Part shown: positions 19,294-19,400 of the stretch, in pieces | Layout: every line of letters starts with the position of its first letter | Numbering within the stretch: the stretch's first letter is position 1 | Assembly (NCBI GenBank): GCA_002749535.1 | Contig: MZZL01000410.1 | Coordinates: forward strand, 80,701 to 100,100 | Reading direction: 5' to 3' | Origin: Apophysomyces variabilis | Taxonomy: Eukaryota; Mucoromycota; Mucoromycetes; Mucorales; Mucoraceae | Length of the DNA stretch: 19,400 nucleotides | The notes under the pieces: generated by a model | Seen by the model: the letters and a program-made list of their open reading frames with translations, nothing else | Told to the model about the DNA's origin: nothing | Databases searched by the model: none | Position numbers and translations under genes: made by a program

Positions 19294-19400
19294 ATGTCTG
19301 GAGGTAAATCAGGTGGAAAGTCTGCTGCTGGAGCCAAGGCCCAGACTCGTTCTTCTAAGGCCGGTCTTCAATTCCCTGTTGGCCGTATTCATCGCTTGTT
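19294..19400 (+). CDS. Histone H2A, 5' end (partial)
   Basis: A core nucleosome histone; only the first 35 codons and part of the next are in the window. The product begins [20 protein letters not shown], then [16 protein letters not shown]. The basic N-terminal tail and the AGLQFPVGR motif opening the histone fold are diagnostic. The ATG at 19294 has the usual tail length. GGAGGTAAAT near 19301 looks like a splice donor, but reading straight through gives the correct tail, so no intron is used there. The gene continues past the right edge. Confidence 0.93.
   Translation, partial: MSGGKSGGKSAAGAKAQTRSSKAGLQFPVGRIHRL

Noticed and set aside
1..19400. tRNA, rRNA, CRISPR array or bacterial-type operon
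   Set aside because: No T-loop GTTCGAATC pattern in a cloverleaf context, no regularly spaced repeats, no rRNA motifs; genes are intron-rich and monocistronic.

Overview
The window looks like nuclear DNA of a filamentous fungus, most likely an early-diverging one of the Mucoromycota (Mucorales-like). The evidence is the intron style (many 47-118 nt GT-AG introns, several with CTAAC/CTGAT-like branch sites), a fungal three-intron ribosomal protein gene uL15, a fungal-type histone H2A start, and a giant fungal hybrid histidine kinase. There is no bacterial operon structure. The genus is inference.

Layout. Positions 1-1180 are GC-richer, gene-free and full of inverted repeats: a 135-bp imperfect hairpin with degenerate tandem repeats, a TA-flanked miniature inverted repeat, and a run of four palindromes. 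This looks like mobile-element debris. Positions 1180-3540 are AT-rich with at most one doubtful small gene. Positions 3539-4530 hold a decayed 5' part of a NIC96/NUP93 nucleoporin gene, with its introns still visible but its frame broken. Positions 4531-7233 hold nothing I can assign; the last few hundred bases must include the promoter of the next gene.

The centrepiece is 7234-15634 (+). It is one gene of 21 exons that I could splice with consistent phase into a 2,376-residue protein. The order of parts is degenerate protein kinase, STAND/AAA-type ATPase, long helical region, GAF, histidine kinase, degenerate receiver, intact receiver. It belongs to the S. pombe Mak2/Mak3 and Candida Chk1 class of phosphorelay sensors. 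It should sense an internal or oxidative cue, autophosphorylate at H1836, pass the phosphate to D2296, and from there to an Hpt protein encoded elsewhere.

Downstream and convergent is a 106-residue secreted cysteine-rich protein (minus strand, 15996-16316). A perfect 408-bp direct duplication follows, with a single N exactly between the copies (16938). It is almost certainly two overlapping contig ends that were never merged. The right side carries the housekeeping gene for ribosomal protein uL15 (RPL28/L27a, 17753-18491) and the first 36 residues of histone H2A (19294 to the window edge). The genes are not functionally linked, apart from the last two both being highly expressed growth genes.
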